Source of the DNA: Photobacterium sp. GJ3
Lineage (GTDB): Bacteria > Pseudomonadota > Gammaproteobacteria > Enterobacterales > Vibrionaceae
Direction: 5' to 3'
DNA length: 64,000 nucleotides
NCBI RefSeq assembly: GCF_018199995.1
Contig: NZ_CP073578.1
Location: 1,426,001-1,490,000, forward strand
Part shown: piece after piece, positions 1-9,074 of the stretch
How the letters are laid out: every line of letters starts with the position of its first letter
Numbering within the stretch: position 1 is the stretch's first letter
Translations under genes and position numbers: made by a program
Notes under the pieces: model-generated
Told to the model about the DNA's origin: nothing
The model's input: only the letters and a program-made list of their open reading frames with translations
The model's database searches: none

Positions 1-1
1 G

Positions 2-97
2 GGAGCGATCATGATTGCGATGGTGATGATTGCGGTTGCCAGTCTGGTCTGGGTCAGACGCAGCCCGCAGGAAGAAACGCCAGTGCTGGTTGGATAA
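2..97 (+). CDS. C-terminal end of an unidentified membrane protein (partial)
   Basis: The first bases hold an open frame that enters from outside the window and ends at a TAA at 95-97, giving 31 residues. The visible part is a hydrophobic segment rich in Met, Ile, Ala and Val, followed by Arg-Arg and a short polar tail. This looks like the last transmembrane helix and cytoplasmic end of an inner-membrane protein such as a transporter. A strong hairpin terminator follows about 20 bases later, which supports this as a true gene end. The family cannot be told from so little sequence. Confidence 0.5.
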   Translation, partial: GAIMIAMVMIAVASLVWVRRSPQEETPVLVG

Positions 98-115
98 CAG
101 GGCCAGAAAAAACAG

Positions 116-145
116 AAAAGCGGTGCTGATTCAGCGCCGCTTTTT
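116..145. terminator. Rho-independent terminator, probably bidirectional
   Basis: A 9-bp stem (GCGGTGCTG pairing with CAGCGCCGC, one G-T wobble) has a three-base loop and is followed by five T. The left side carries A-rich sequence, so it can also end transcripts of the leftward gene that stops at 163. Confidence 0.8.
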
Positions 146-162
146 CGATTCTGATGGGGGAA

Positions 163-501
163 TTAATCCCGTTTCCACAGAATATGACAGAATTTATTCT
201 CTGGATCGCGGCTGATCAGCATGCGGGCAAAGATATCATCCAGCTCATCATTCGCTTCATTCACCAGGCCGATACGAACTTCTGCATAAGTGTCGTCTTC
301 CACCGGAAAACCGACATGCTCTGGCCAGTCTGCACCGGTCTCAACCACTTCCGCAGCGCCACGGTCATCAAACTGCGCGGTAAATAACAGCACATCAGCG
401 GGTTCTAAACTGTCCTGAGCCATTTCCAGGAAGATATCGTAAGCCGCTTCAATGACATCATCGAATGAGAGCAGCGCTGTATGCAGATCTGAGTTTTCCA
501 T
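163..501 (-). CDS. yciU: YciU/HI1450-family putative dsDNA-mimic protein (DUF440)
   Basis: The product is 112 residues and very acidic, rich in Asp and Glu throughout. The segment around residues 15-40 (AAYDIFLEMAQDSLEPADVL) and the end (ENKFCHILWKRD) match the DUF440 family of E. coli YciU and Haemophilus HI1450, small acidic proteins proposed to mimic double-stranded DNA. The reading frame stays open further upstream, but family similarity begins only at the Met at 501, and the usual family length is about 110 residues. An AAGG lies about 11 bases before that ATG. It ends against the terminator at 116-145. The family assignment is secure; the cellular partner is not known from sequence. Confidence 0.88.
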   Translation of the reverse strand: MENSDLHTALLSFDDVIEAAYDIFLEMAQDSLEPADVLLFTAQFDDRGAAEVVETGADWPEHVGFPVEDDTYAEVRIGLVNEANDELDDIFARMLISRDPENKFCHILWKRD

Positions 502-700
502 GTTTTGTTCAACCTTGAGTGAATCAAGGGCGCAGTATATCAAGCCTGAACGGGCAAAGGCTACGCGGGAGTATGCTTTTTCTGTCCCGGACGATGAGAA
601 GGCGATGCCGATTTCGGCAGTCAGAATGGCATCTCCCTTAATCACAATGACTTTCGTGCTATGATGCAGGCAGTTTATGTTGTGATCCAGGAAACAGCTT

Positions 701-1474
701 TTGGCACTTCTTCTTCCCGTCATTGATAATCAGCGTCCCTTTCAGCCCGTATTTCAGCCTTGTATCCATGAAGCTTTGCAGCATTTGAATGCATTGTTTA
801 AAGATGCCCTGCACAGTGTTTATCTCTCTGGTAGCCTGGCTCGTCGGGAGGGCATTCCGGGCCGGTCCGACCTGAATCTGACGCTGGTGCTCAAGCGGCC
901 GCTGAACGACCAGGAAACCAGTCGTCTGCACAGCCTGAACTGGCAAATTGCCAGACGTCACAAAGCGATCACCCGGCTGGATTTGAAACTCGCTTTGTGT
1001 GAAGACGTTCTCTCGCTGGAAGGTATTTTTGAATGGGGATTCTGGCTGAGGCATTGCTGTGTGTGTTTGAGTGGAAAAGATCTGTCCGACAGTTTTGGTG
1101 ATTTTGAACCCAGCTGGGATGCGGCCAAATCTCTGAACGGCCCTCTGGAGCCCATCTTGAATGAGTACCGACAGAAAGTTCTGAAAACCCGCGTGGCTGA
1201 GCATTATCTCGACTACTGTGAATACATCGGCAAGAAAATGTTATGGACCGCGTTTACGCTGGTGATGCACAAAGAAAAAACGCTGGCGCTGTCGTTAAGT
1301 CAAGCCACGGCGTGCTTCTTACGAATATATCCGGATAAATCGCTTGAGGCCGAGCGCGCTGCCATGCTGGCCAGCCGGACGCAGGTCCCTAAAAAAGCAA
1401 CCCTGTATCTGATGCAGCATTTTGGCCTGTGGATTGCGGATGAGTGGCAAAAAATTGAACGCAAGATCGGCTGA
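701..1474 (+). CDS. nucleotidyltransferase-fold protein of unknown substrate
   Basis: The 257-residue product contains a polymerase-beta-type nucleotidyltransferase signature near residues 43-60: Gly-Ser (GSLARRE), then SDLN, with a further candidate carboxylate in TRLDLKL near residue 92. The rest is helical, with no recognised second domain. The start is a TTG at 701 preceded by AGGA at 689-692; an in-frame TGA at 683 rules out a longer protein. The gene ends 18 bases before polB on the same strand, so the two probably share a transcript. Similar proteins transfer nucleotides to antibiotics, proteins or RNA; nothing visible decides between these. Confidence 0.65.
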   Translation: MALLLPVIDNQRPFQPVFQPCIHEALQHLNALFKDALHSVYLSGSLARREGIPGRSDLNLTLVLKRPLNDQETSRLHSLNWQIARRHKAITRLDLKLALCEDVLSLEGIFEWGFWLRHCCVCLSGKDLSDSFGDFEPSWDAAKSLNGPLEPILNEYRQKVLKTRVAEHYLDYCEYIGKKMLWTAFTLVMHKEKTLALSLSQATACFLRIYPDKSLEAERAAMLASRTQVPKKATLYLMQHFGLWIADEWQKIERKIG

Positions 1475-1492
1475 TCCCCAGATAAGAGCATC

Positions 1493-3907
1493 ATGAATCA
1501 AGTAAGCATACCGAAATATCAGCCAGACAACAGGCAGCAAAGAACAGGCTTCGTACTGACCCGGCAGAGCCGGGATGTGCAGGGCCGGACTCAGATTACG
1601 CTGTGGGTGAAAACCGAACAGGGGCCGTGCAAGCTGGTTGTTGAGGGGGACAAGCCTGTCTGCTTTATTCCCGCAGACGATCAAACACATGCTGAACAGT
1701 TACTGACCCGGCATGGCGTGCCGGCGACTTTTCGTCCGCTGGACCTGAAAAATTTTCAGCATCAACTCATGTCTGCCTGCTATACCGAGACGATTTCGAC
1801 AAGCCAGCAGGCCAGTATTTTACTGGCATCTGAAGGGATCAAAGTTTACGAATCCGATATCCGGCTTGCCGATCGGTATCTGATGGAGCGCTTTATTCGC
1901 GGCGGGATTGCATTTGCCGGTCACGTGAGTGAACGGGCGGGGTATGCCGAATTTACGCAGGTCAAAACCAAAGCTGCGGATGATCAACCGATGCTGTCTG
2001 TCGTGTCTCTGGATATTGAGTGTTCAGAAAAAGGCATCTTGTATTCTGTCGGCCTGCATAGCGCGCAGGACAGCCGGGTGATCATGGTTGGCCAAGCTGC
2101 TGAAGACGCAGAACCATTGGATTGGATTCAATGGGTGAAGGATGAGAAAAGCCTGCTGATGGCACTGCAGGACTGGTTTACCCAATTTGACCCGGATGTT
2201 GTGATCGGCTGGAACGTGATTGACTTTGACTTCCGGTTGCTGCTGAGAAGGGCGGAGTGGCACCAACTCCCGTTACGAATTGGCCGGGGACGACAGACCC
2301 CGCACTGGCGGCAATCCAGTCAGAATCCGAATTCAGGCTTTATCACGTTACCGGGACGGATCGTAATGGATGGAATCGATACACTCAAAACAGCGACGTA
2401 TAATTTTCGCTCCTGGTCACTGGAATCGGTGTCGCAAGCATTGCTGGGAGAAGGCAAGGCGATTCACAACGTGTATGACCGGATGGCTGAAATCAATCAG
2501 ATGTTCCGGGAAGATAAAGTCTCGCTGGCCAGATATAACCTGCAAGATTGCAAACTGGTGACACGGATATTTGAAACCACCCATTTGCTGGATTTCGCGA
2601 TTGAACGCAGCCGGTTGACGGGTGTTGAGCTGGATCGGGTCGGTGGCTCGGTTGCGGCTTTTACCAACCTCTATTTACCGCAATTGCACCGGGCTGGGTA
2701 TGTGGCGCCGAATCTGGAAAGTGAAAACTGGATTGCCAGTCCCGGCGGTTATGTCATGGACTCCAAACCCGGTCTGTACGACTCCGTTCTGGTGCTGGAT
2801 TTCAAATCGCTGTATCCCTCCATTATCCGTACCTTCCGAATCGATCCCATGGGGCTGGTGGAAGGTTTGCTGCTGGAAGAAGGCAGGGCTGATGATCAGG
2901 CGATTGCCGGTTTTCGTGGCGGACGTTTCCATCGCGAGAAACATTTTCTGCCGGAAATGATTGAAGATTTGTGGGCAGCCAGGGATCAGGCCAAACGGGA
3001 TGGTGAAAAAGCGTTTTCTCAGGCCATTAAGATCATCATGAATTCCTTTTACGGTGTACTGGGATCGTCAGGGTGCCGTTTTTTCGATCATCGTCTGGCG
3101 TCTTCAATCACCATGCGGGGTCATGAAATCATGAAAATGACCCGTGAGCGGATCGAGGAACAAGGTTTTGAGGTGATTTATGGCGACACAGACTCTACTT
3201 TTGTGTCCCTGAAAAAAGCACACAGCGGCGAAGCGGCAGATGCGATTGGTAAAATGCTGGTCGCGGAGATCAATCAGTGGTGGACCACCTATCTGAAAGA
3301 GACCTACAACCTGACTTCTGCGCTTGAACTGGAGTACGAAACCCATTATCACAAATTTCTGATGCCCACGATCCGGGGGCAGGAAACAGGCAGCAAGAAA
3401 CGTTACGCGGGCCTGATTGTCCGGGATGGGCAAGAAGAAATGGTGTTTAAAGGATTGGAGACTGTCCGCACCGACTGGACACCGCTGGCACAGGAATTTC
3501 AGCAAACCCTGTATCAAAAGGTGTTTCATCAGGAAGATATTGAAGAATACGTGCGTCAGTATGTCGAACGGGCCGCACAGGGCGAACTGGATGACAAACT
3601 GATTTACCGGAAAAGGTTACGCCGTCACCTTTCCGAGTATCAAAAAAATGTCCCACCCCATGTGCGGGCTGCCCGGCGGGCAGATGAAGTGAATCAGAAA
3701 CTGGGGCGTCCCTTGCAGTATCAGACCGGGGGCTGGATTGAATACGTGATCACAACCAGTGGTCCTGAGCCGGTTGAAGCCCGGCAGAGCCCGATCGACT
3801 ACGACCATTATATCGACAAACAGTTAAAACCCATTGCTGACGGGATTTTGCCTTTTATCGGCAAAAACTTCGATGATCTGATCGCGCCTCAGCTCGGACT
3901 GTTCTGA
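1493..3907 (+). CDS. polB: DNA polymerase II (family B)
   Basis: This is a full-length 804-residue family B polymerase, close to the 783 residues of E. coli Pol II. The 3'-5' exonuclease motifs are present: SLDIE at about 172-176, GWNVIDFD in the second motif, and YNLQDCKLV in the third. The polymerase motifs follow: DFKSLYPSI at 436-444, KIIMNSFYG at about 513-521, and YGDTDS at 563-568 with the catalytic aspartates. Pol II acts in damage bypass and replication restart and is SOS-controlled in E. coli. I did not find a convincing LexA box just upstream, and the short gap suggests transcription with the preceding nucleotidyltransferase gene. Confidence 0.97.
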   Translation: MNQVSIPKYQPDNRQQRTGFVLTRQSRDVQGRTQITLWVKTEQGPCKLVVEGDKPVCFIPADDQTHAEQLLTRHGVPATFRPLDLKNFQHQLMSACYTETISTSQQASILLASEGIKVYESDIRLADRYLMERFIRGGIAFAGHVSERAGYAEFTQVKTKAADDQPMLSVVSLDIECSEKGILYSVGLHSAQDSRVIMVGQAAEDAEPLDWIQWVKDEKSLLMALQDWFTQFDPDVVIGWNVIDFDFRLLLRRAEWHQLPLRIGRGRQTPHWRQSSQNPNSGFITLPGRIVMDGIDTLKTATYNFRSWSLESVSQALLGEGKAIHNVYDRMAEINQMFREDKVSLARYNLQDCKLVTRIFETTHLLDFAIERSRLTGVELDRVGGSVAAFTNLYLPQLHRAGYVAPNLESENWIASPGGYVMDSKPGLYDSVLVLDFKSLYPSIIRTFRIDPMGLVEGLLLEEGRADDQAIAGFRGGRFHREKHFLPEMIEDLWAARDQAKRDGEKAFSQAIKIIMNSFYGVLGSSGCRFFDHRLASSITMRGHEIMKMTRERIEEQGFEVIYGDTDSTFVSLKKAHSGEAADAIGKMLVAEINQWWTTYLKETYNLTSALELEYETHYHKFLMPTIRGQETGSKKRYAGLIVRDGQEEMVFKGLETVRTDWTPLAQEFQQTLYQKVFHQEDIEEYVRQYVERAAQGELDDKLIYRKRLRRHLSEYQKNVPPHVRAARRADEVNQKLGRPLQYQTGGWIEYVITTSGPEPVEARQSPIDYDHYIDKQLKPIADGILPFIGKNFDDLIAPQLGLF

Positions 3908-3925
3908 TGCCACACGAGGCGTTGG

Positions 3926-4570
3926 TTAAATCAGGTTTTCTTTGACGGCGTAGGCTGTTATTTCAGCCGTAGAATTCAGATTCAGCTTGTGCTTGATATT
4001 TTGCCGGTGTGTCTCAACGGTTCTGGTACTGATCCCTAATTCCAGTGCAATCTTTTTACTGCTTTTTCCGGAAGCCACTTGCCGCAAAATCGTTTCTTCC
4101 CGTCGGCTCAGCGCTATCACCGGGGAGGTTGGAAGGGCAGACTGCGGCTCGATTGGTGCTGAAAACAGGGTGTTGGCTACCAGACGGCAGAAGTAGCTGC
4201 CGCCCTGATGAACCGCTTCTATCGCCTGGACCATTTCTTCGGCAGAGACTTCTTTGAGGATGTAACCACTGGCCCCGGCTTGCATCACCTGCAGAATGTA
4301 TTCCCGGTTATCATGCATGGTCAGGATCAGGACTTTGATTGCCGGGAAGTCGCGGCGAAAAATGCGTGTCGCTTCAATGCCGTTCATTTCCGGCATACTG
4401 ATATCCATCAGAACCACATCCGGCTGGTGTAACTGGGCCTGCTTGAGTGCTTCCGCGCCATTCGTTGCCGTTGCGACCACATCAATGTTTTTTTCATTGT
4501 CCAGCCGAGCCTGAAAGCCCTGCATGACGACCTGATGGTCATCAACTAGCAGGACGCGAATATTCGTCAT
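3926..4570 (-). CDS. LuxR/NarL-family response regulator
   Basis: The 214-residue protein has an N-terminal receiver domain, with acidic Asp-Asp at 10-11, the phospho-acceptor Asp56 in LMDISMPEMNG and the conserved Lys in YILKE. A C-terminal LuxR-type helix-turn-helix follows (LSRREETILRQVASGKSSK and TRTVETHRQNIKHKL). The ATG at 4570 is preferred over the TTG one codon earlier; an AAGGA lies about 10 bases upstream. The start overlaps the 3' end of the sensor kinase gene by 29 bases, so the two are translationally coupled. Placed downstream of the TRAP genes on the same strand, it probably controls that transporter. Confidence 0.92.
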   Translation of the reverse strand: MTNIRVLLVDDHQVVMQGFQARLDNEKNIDVVATATNGAEALKQAQLHQPDVVLMDISMPEMNGIEATRIFRRDFPAIKVLILTMHDNREYILQVMQAGASGYILKEVSAEEMVQAIEAVHQGGSYFCRLVANTLFSAPIEPQSALPTSPVIALSRREETILRQVASGKSSKKIALELGISTRTVETHRQNIKHKLNLNSTAEITAYAVKENLI

Positions 4571-5987
4571 CAAAGTCCATTCCTTTTGTTGTGCTCAGTC
4601 TTGGGGAATCTGTGGTGAGCGGGAGATTCACCATGACCTCTGTGCCTTCGCCGGGTTGACTGCTGATATCTAATTCACCACCCAGAAATTCCAGCCGCTC
4701 CCGCATATTCCGCAAGCCGATGCCTTTGCCATTCATGGCTTGTTGTACATCAAATCCGATCCCGTGATCACGGATAATAAACTGAAGCGTGTTCTGAATC
4801 ACCGACAGCTCGATATCGATCTTTTCGGAATGAGCATGCTTGCTGATGTTCACCAGAGATTCCTGCGCCACCCGGTATAAAGTCGTCATGACATCGGTTG
4901 GTAAACACAGGTGATTGAGAGTCAGCGACCGATTGATTCGGGTGCCTGTGGAAGCGGCAAAGTCATTCAGCAGGTTATCCAGCGCTGCGACCAGCCCGAT
5001 ATCATCCAATGAACTGGGCCGGAGGTTGTGTGAAATTCGCCTGAGTTCTGCAATGGCCTGTAAAATGGCGGCTTCACTTAATTCGCGATGATAGAGGGCT
5101 TGTTCGGTGTTGGTTTGCATGAGTTGATGTTTCAGCAACTCCAGATGACATTTACCGGAGACGAGCAACTGATTTACCCCGTCGTGTAATTCCCGGGCAA
5201 CATGCTTCTTCTCTTCCTCCTGAAACATCACGGTTTTATGTGCCAGCTCTTTAAGCCGGCTGTCGGCCAGCCGATGTTCATGCAAGTTGATCGCCAGGGT
5301 TGCGATCAGAATCAGCAGGGTGGTGATGGCCACCAAGACAATCACGGAAATAAAAGTCGTCTGAATATTGGCCTGAACAGCTTGCTCAACCTGACTCATC
5401 TGCAGCCGGATATCTTCAATATAAAGGCCTGTGCCTATCATCCACTGCCATTTGGGCAGCCATGCCGCGTAACTCAGCTTGGTGACGATTTGCTCGCTGG
5501 AAGGCTTATGCCAGAGGTACTGATGAAATCCCCCGCCTGATTTGGCCGTTTCAATTAAGGCCCGGATCAGGTAATCGCCGTTGGTATCCTGTAAGTCGAT
5601 CAGATTTTTTCCGACCAGCTCCGGCAGGATGGGATGGGCCAGATTGGTTCCGTCTTCATGGTAGACAAAAAAATAGCCATCATCCCCGTAACGCAAGCCG
5701 CTGAGAATGCGCGTCACTTCTGCTTTTGCCTGCGCATCATCCGGACCCGCTTGCTGATAAATATGATGAATACTGTCGAGAGCCAGATCGACCGTATCTT
5801 TCAACGCTTGCTCTTTGGCGGCGATCAGGCTGGCCCGAAAGGTCGCGACTTCCTTCTCGCCCAGTGAGGTGGCCTGATGAATAGCAATCCAGCCAATCGC
5901 TCCGCTGATCAGGAGCAGCGGTAGCAATGTGAGGAGAATGAGCTTCACTTTGAGGGGCATGATCGCAACAACCTGTTTTATCTGCAT
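4542..5987 (-). CDS. Cache-domain sensor histidine kinase (HisKA_3 type)
   Basis: The 481-residue protein has a transmembrane helix at about 13-34, an extracytoplasmic single-Cache-type domain at about 45-205 (LRYGDDGYFFVYHEDG, then WMIGTGLYIEDI), a second helix at about 211-233, a HisKA_3 box with His268 in ARELHDGVNQLL, and a C-terminal ATPase domain (DHGIGFDV, GKGIGLRNMRERL). This is the NarX/DegS-like class that pairs with LuxR-type regulators, matching the next gene. Cache domains of this kind often bind small carboxylates, which fits the adjacent TRAP transporter. An ATG at 5960 is an alternative start nine codons in; neither start has a strong ribosome site. Confidence 0.92.
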   Translation of the reverse strand: MQIKQVVAIMPLKVKLILLTLLPLLLISGAIGWIAIHQATSLGEKEVATFRASLIAAKEQALKDTVDLALDSIHHIYQQAGPDDAQAKAEVTRILSGLRYGDDGYFFVYHEDGTNLAHPILPELVGKNLIDLQDTNGDYLIRALIETAKSGGGFHQYLWHKPSSEQIVTKLSYAAWLPKWQWMIGTGLYIEDIRLQMSQVEQAVQANIQTTFISVIVLVAITTLLILIATLAINLHEHRLADSRLKELAHKTVMFQEEEKKHVARELHDGVNQLLVSGKCHLELLKHQLMQTNTEQALYHRELSEAAILQAIAELRRISHNLRPSSLDDIGLVAALDNLLNDFAASTGTRINRSLTLNHLCLPTDVMTTLYRVAQESLVNISKHAHSEKIDIELSVIQNTLQFIIRDHGIGFDVQQAMNGKGIGLRNMRERLEFLGGELDISSQPGEGTEVMVNLPLTTDSPRLSTTKGMDFDDEYSRPAS

Positions 5988-6034
5988 GATTTGGTCAGCT
6001 CAGAATGTTAACAATTTGTTGAGGTGAACAAAGC

Positions 6035-6065
6035 AAAAAGACGGCACTTTGTGAGAAAAGTGCCG
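6035..6065 (-). terminator. Rho-independent terminator of the TRAP operon
   Basis: On the minus strand a perfect 9-bp stem (CGGCACTTT/AAAGTGCCG, 6-base loop) is followed by a T tract. It lies 32 bases after the expected dctM stop at 6097 but inside the frameshifted extension of that gene, which supports 6097 as the original end. It separates the TRAP genes from the sensor kinase. Confidence 0.85.
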
Positions 6066-6096
6066 ACTGACGCGACATTTATTGCGATTCATGTTG

Positions 6097-7382
6097 TCAC
6101 GAAATACCGTAAAAGCCAGGGAAGAGCAGTACGGAAGCGAGCACCATGATCTGAATGGTAATAAACGGCATGACCCCTTATAAATATCCCGCGTCGTTAT
6201 GCCGTCTGGCGCAACGCCTTTCAGATAGAACAGGCTAAACCCGAAAGGTGGCGTCAGGAACGAGGTTTGCAGGTTCATGGCAATCAGGATCGCAAACCAC
6301 AGCATGTTGATACCCATCGCATCTGCAATCGGTGCCAGAATCGGGACGACAATGAAGCAGATTTCCACGAAGTCGATGAAAAAGCCCAGGATCAGAATGA
6401 TCAGCATGGTCAGAATCAGGAAGCTCCATTGCTCGCCGGGCAATGCCATCATCCATTCTTCAACCAGATAATCCCCGCCAGTATAAGTGAAGGCCATTGA
6501 AAACGCAGTTGCCCCCAGCAATATTCCGAAGACCATGGCTGTGACTTTGACGGTTTCAAACGCGCTGTCATACAGCATCTTCCAGGAAAACTGACGATAA
6601 AGCAGAGACAGCAAGACGGCACCCATACCGCCGAGCGCAGCAGATTCTGTGGGGGTGGCAATTCCCGCGAAGATGGAACCCAGTACAACAATGATCAGGG
6701 CCAGCGGGGGAATCACTGCCTTCAGCGCGGTCATGACTTCCTGCTGGCGGGATTGGGTCGGATCTCTTTCCATCGGCTGTGTGGCGTCCGGGTTCATCCA
6801 GCTGTAGATCATGATGTAAACAATATACGCCAGCACCAGTACAAGGCCTGGCCAGACGGCCGCCTGAAACAAATCGCCGACCGGGATACCCAGGACATCA
6901 CCTAAAAGAATCAGCACGATTGACGGGGGAATAATTTGCCCCAGGGTTCCTGAAGCACAAATGGTGCCGGTTGCCAGCCCTTTGCTGTACTGATACTTCA
7001 TCATAACCGGCAGTGAAATTAATCCCATCGCGACAACAGACGCACCGACAACCCCCGTTGAAGCAGCCAGCAGCGAGCCGACCAGCACCGTTGAAATCGC
7101 CAACCCGCCGCGAACACTGCCAAACAGTTTGCCCATGGATTCCAGCAATTGTTCAGCCAGACGGGTTTTCTGCAGCACCAGTCCCATAAACACAAAAAGC
7201 GGCACTGCCATCAGCACAGTGTTTTGCATGATGCTCATGATCCGGAAAGGCATGAATGCGAAAATATCCGGACCTTCGGCCCAAAGTCCAAACAGGAGCG
7301 CAATGCCACCGAAGGTAAATGCGACCGGGAAGCCCAGCAGTAGGGCAAACAGGGCCACGATGAACATGATAATACCAACCAC
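6097..7382 (-). CDS. dctM: TRAP transporter large permease DctM, frameshifted near the 3' end
   Basis: This is the large membrane subunit of a tripartite ATP-independent periplasmic transporter, with about twelve hydrophobic segments and typical DctM stretches such as ASGTLGQIIPPSI and FIDFVEICFIVVPI. The GTG start at 7382 follows an AAGGAG. At 6174-6177 the coding strand has four G; with four, the frame runs on to a stop at 6000 and gives an unrelated basic tail of about 58 residues. Five G would read KGVMPFITIQIMVLASVLLF and stop at 6097, giving 428 residues, the normal DctM length and ending. The frameshift is either a recent mutation or a base-calling error. The operon order is dctP, dctQ, dctM. 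Confidence 0.88.
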
Positions 7383-7392
7383 GGAATACTCC

Positions 7393-7917
7393 TTATTTAT
7401 CGTGGAACAGGCTTGGGTTAACCAGGCGGTTGATGTTGTGCAGGATCATCCCGATCCCAGAGATTGCCATGAACAGAAATGACACCGGGATCAGGCTTTT
7501 GATCAGCCACCGGTGAGGCAGGCCGCCGGGGTCACCACTGGATTCGCCCAGCGCGTAGGATTCTTTGGCATAGTCGAGGCCATACCAGAACACGAGCAGA
7601 CAAAAAGGCAGCAGAAATAAGACGGTTCCCAGCAGATCGATTAACGCTCGCGTTTTCAGGCTGAATCTTTCGTAAAACACATCCACCCGAACGTGTCCGC
7701 CTGCTTTCAGCGCATAAGGAACGCCCAGCAGGAACACCGCAGAAAACAGGTGCCATTCCATTTCCTGCATGGCAATCGAGACATTGTTAAAGACATAACG
7801 CATCACAACGTCGTAAAAGACATTCAGCATCAGCAAAATAAATAAGGTACTGGCTATCCAGCCAAGCAAATCGGAAAACCGGTTCAGGATTTTCTCAAGG
7901 GCAAAAAGGCTTCGCAT
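7393..7917 (-). CDS. dctQ: TRAP transporter small permease DctQ
   Basis: The 174-residue protein has four hydrophobic segments and the DctQ family pattern, including YDVVMRYVFNN in the first loop and the motif GVPYALKAGGHVRVDVFYE. It forms the membrane complex with DctM. The ATG at 7917 follows GGAG at a good distance, so I prefer it over the ATG at 7941, which would overlap the hairpin between dctP and dctQ. It ends 10 bases before dctM, consistent with coupled expression. Confidence 0.92.
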   Translation of the reverse strand: MRSLFALEKILNRFSDLLGWIASTLFILLMLNVFYDVVMRYVFNNVSIAMQEMEWHLFSAVFLLGVPYALKAGGHVRVDVFYERFSLKTRALIDLLGTVLFLLPFCLLVFWYGLDYAKESYALGESSGDPGGLPHRWLIKSLIPVSFLFMAISGIGMILHNINRLVNPSLFHDK

Positions 7918-7945
7918 AGAGACTCCGTCGCGAGGCAGCATGGAA

Positions 7946-7973
7946 GAAAAATACGCCGGATTGTCCGGCGTAT
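7946..7973 (-). terminator. Intra-operon terminator or attenuator between dctP and dctQ
   Basis: A perfect 10-bp stem (ATACGCCGGA/TCCGGCGTAT) with a three-base loop is followed on the minus strand by five T. It lies right after the dctP stop. Such partial terminators are known to make the periplasmic binding protein more abundant than the membrane subunits. Confidence 0.8.
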
Positions 7974-7982
7974 GGGGTTGGA

Positions 7983-9074
7983 TTATTCCTGTTCGGCCTG
8001 ACTGTCGAGATAGGCTTTATCAGCAATCAGCGTCCATTCACGGGCTTTCTTCAGATAAGCCGCTTGAGACTCCAGGATTTCTTTTGCCAGCGGATCATTT
8101 TTGGCCTGCTCGGCAAGCAACTCATCGTTGGCTTTGCGAATGGCTGCCATGACTTCATCCGGGAAATTCATCACTTTGATATCCGGATACTCTTCTTTCA
8201 TGGTTGACCAGTTCTCTGCACTGGCATGGGTATTCTGGATATACATGTCATAGGCAGACAGTCGCATTGCCACACGCAGAATTTCCTGTAAATCGGCAGG
8301 CAGGCGATCCCAGGAACGCTTGTTCACCAGAAATTGCAGTTCGGTTGCTGGCTCATGCCATCCGGTATAGTAGAACGGAGCAATTTTGTGGAAACCCATG
8401 CGTAAATCCAGCCCCGGACCGACCCATTCCAGTGCATCGATGGTGCGGCGTTCCAGCGCAGTATAGAGCTCACCGGGTGCAATATTGGTCGGGCTCGCAC
8501 CCAATTTGGCTAGAACTTCGCCCGCGAAACCCGGAATCCGGATCTTCAGGCCTTTCAGATCATCCACGGTTTTGATTTCTTTCTGAAACCAGCCGCCCAT
8601 CTGGACGCCGGTATTCCCACCGGGAAATGACAACAGGTTATGCGGCCCATAGACTTTTTCCATGAGCGCCATGCCACCACCATGGTAGAACCAGGCATAT
8701 TGCTCTGCCGCAACCATACCAAAGGGCATGGTTGTGAAATAAAGGGTGTTCGGTACTTTGCCTTTCCAGTAATACGATGCGGAGTGGCCGATGTCGTACT
8801 GGCCAGCTTTCACCATGTCGAACACGCCGAGTGGCGCTTTATGTTTGTTGGCGGAGTCGATGCGGATCTGCAGTCGCCCGTTGGACATTTCCTCGGCCAT
8901 TTTGGCCATGGATTTCGTGGTGTCGCCGAAAATCGGAAAGTTTGCGCCCCAGGTTTCAGCCAGTTTCAGGCGATAGACTTTTTCAGCTGAATAAGCAGCG
9001 GTACTTGAAAGTAAAACAGCAACTGCGCCGGCGGCAACCAGCGCGTTGCGTACAGTGCGTTTTACTAAACTCAT
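7983..9074 (-). CDS. dctP: TRAP transporter solute-binding protein DctP, TakP-like
   Basis: The 363-residue protein has an N-terminal signal peptide ending near AAYSA (residue 29) and the DctP fold. The conserved segment DLKGLKIRIPGFAGEVLAKLGA carries the arginine that usually ion-pairs with the carboxylate of the ligand. The later stretch ALEWVGPGLDLRMGFHKIAP with YYTGWHEP resembles the TakP-like branch that binds 2-oxo acids or related monocarboxylates. The ligand itself is an inference. The ATG at 9074 follows GAGGA. It is the first gene of the leftward operon, separated from dctQ by a hairpin. Confidence 0.92.
   Translation of the reverse strand: MSLVKRTVRNALVAAGAVAVLLSSTAAYSAEKVYRLKLAETWGANFPIFGDTTKSMAKMAEEMSNGRLQIRIDSANKHKAPLGVFDMVKAGQYDIGHSASYYWKGKVPNTLYFTTMPFGMVAAEQYAWFYHGGGMALMEKVYGPHNLLSFPGGNTGVQMGGWFQKEIKTVDDLKGLKIRIPGFAGEVLAKLGASPTNIAPGELYTALERRTIDALEWVGPGLDLRMGFHKIAPFYYTGWHEPATELQFLVNKRSWDRLPADLQEILRVAMRLSAYDMYIQNTHASAENWSTMKEEYPDIKVMNFPDEVMAAIRKANDELLAEQAKNDPLAKEILESQAAYLKKAREWTLIADKAYLDSQAEQE

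Noticed and set aside
6000..6096. C-terminal extension of DctM to residue 460
   Set aside because: It has no family similarity and runs through the operon terminator; it results from the frameshift.
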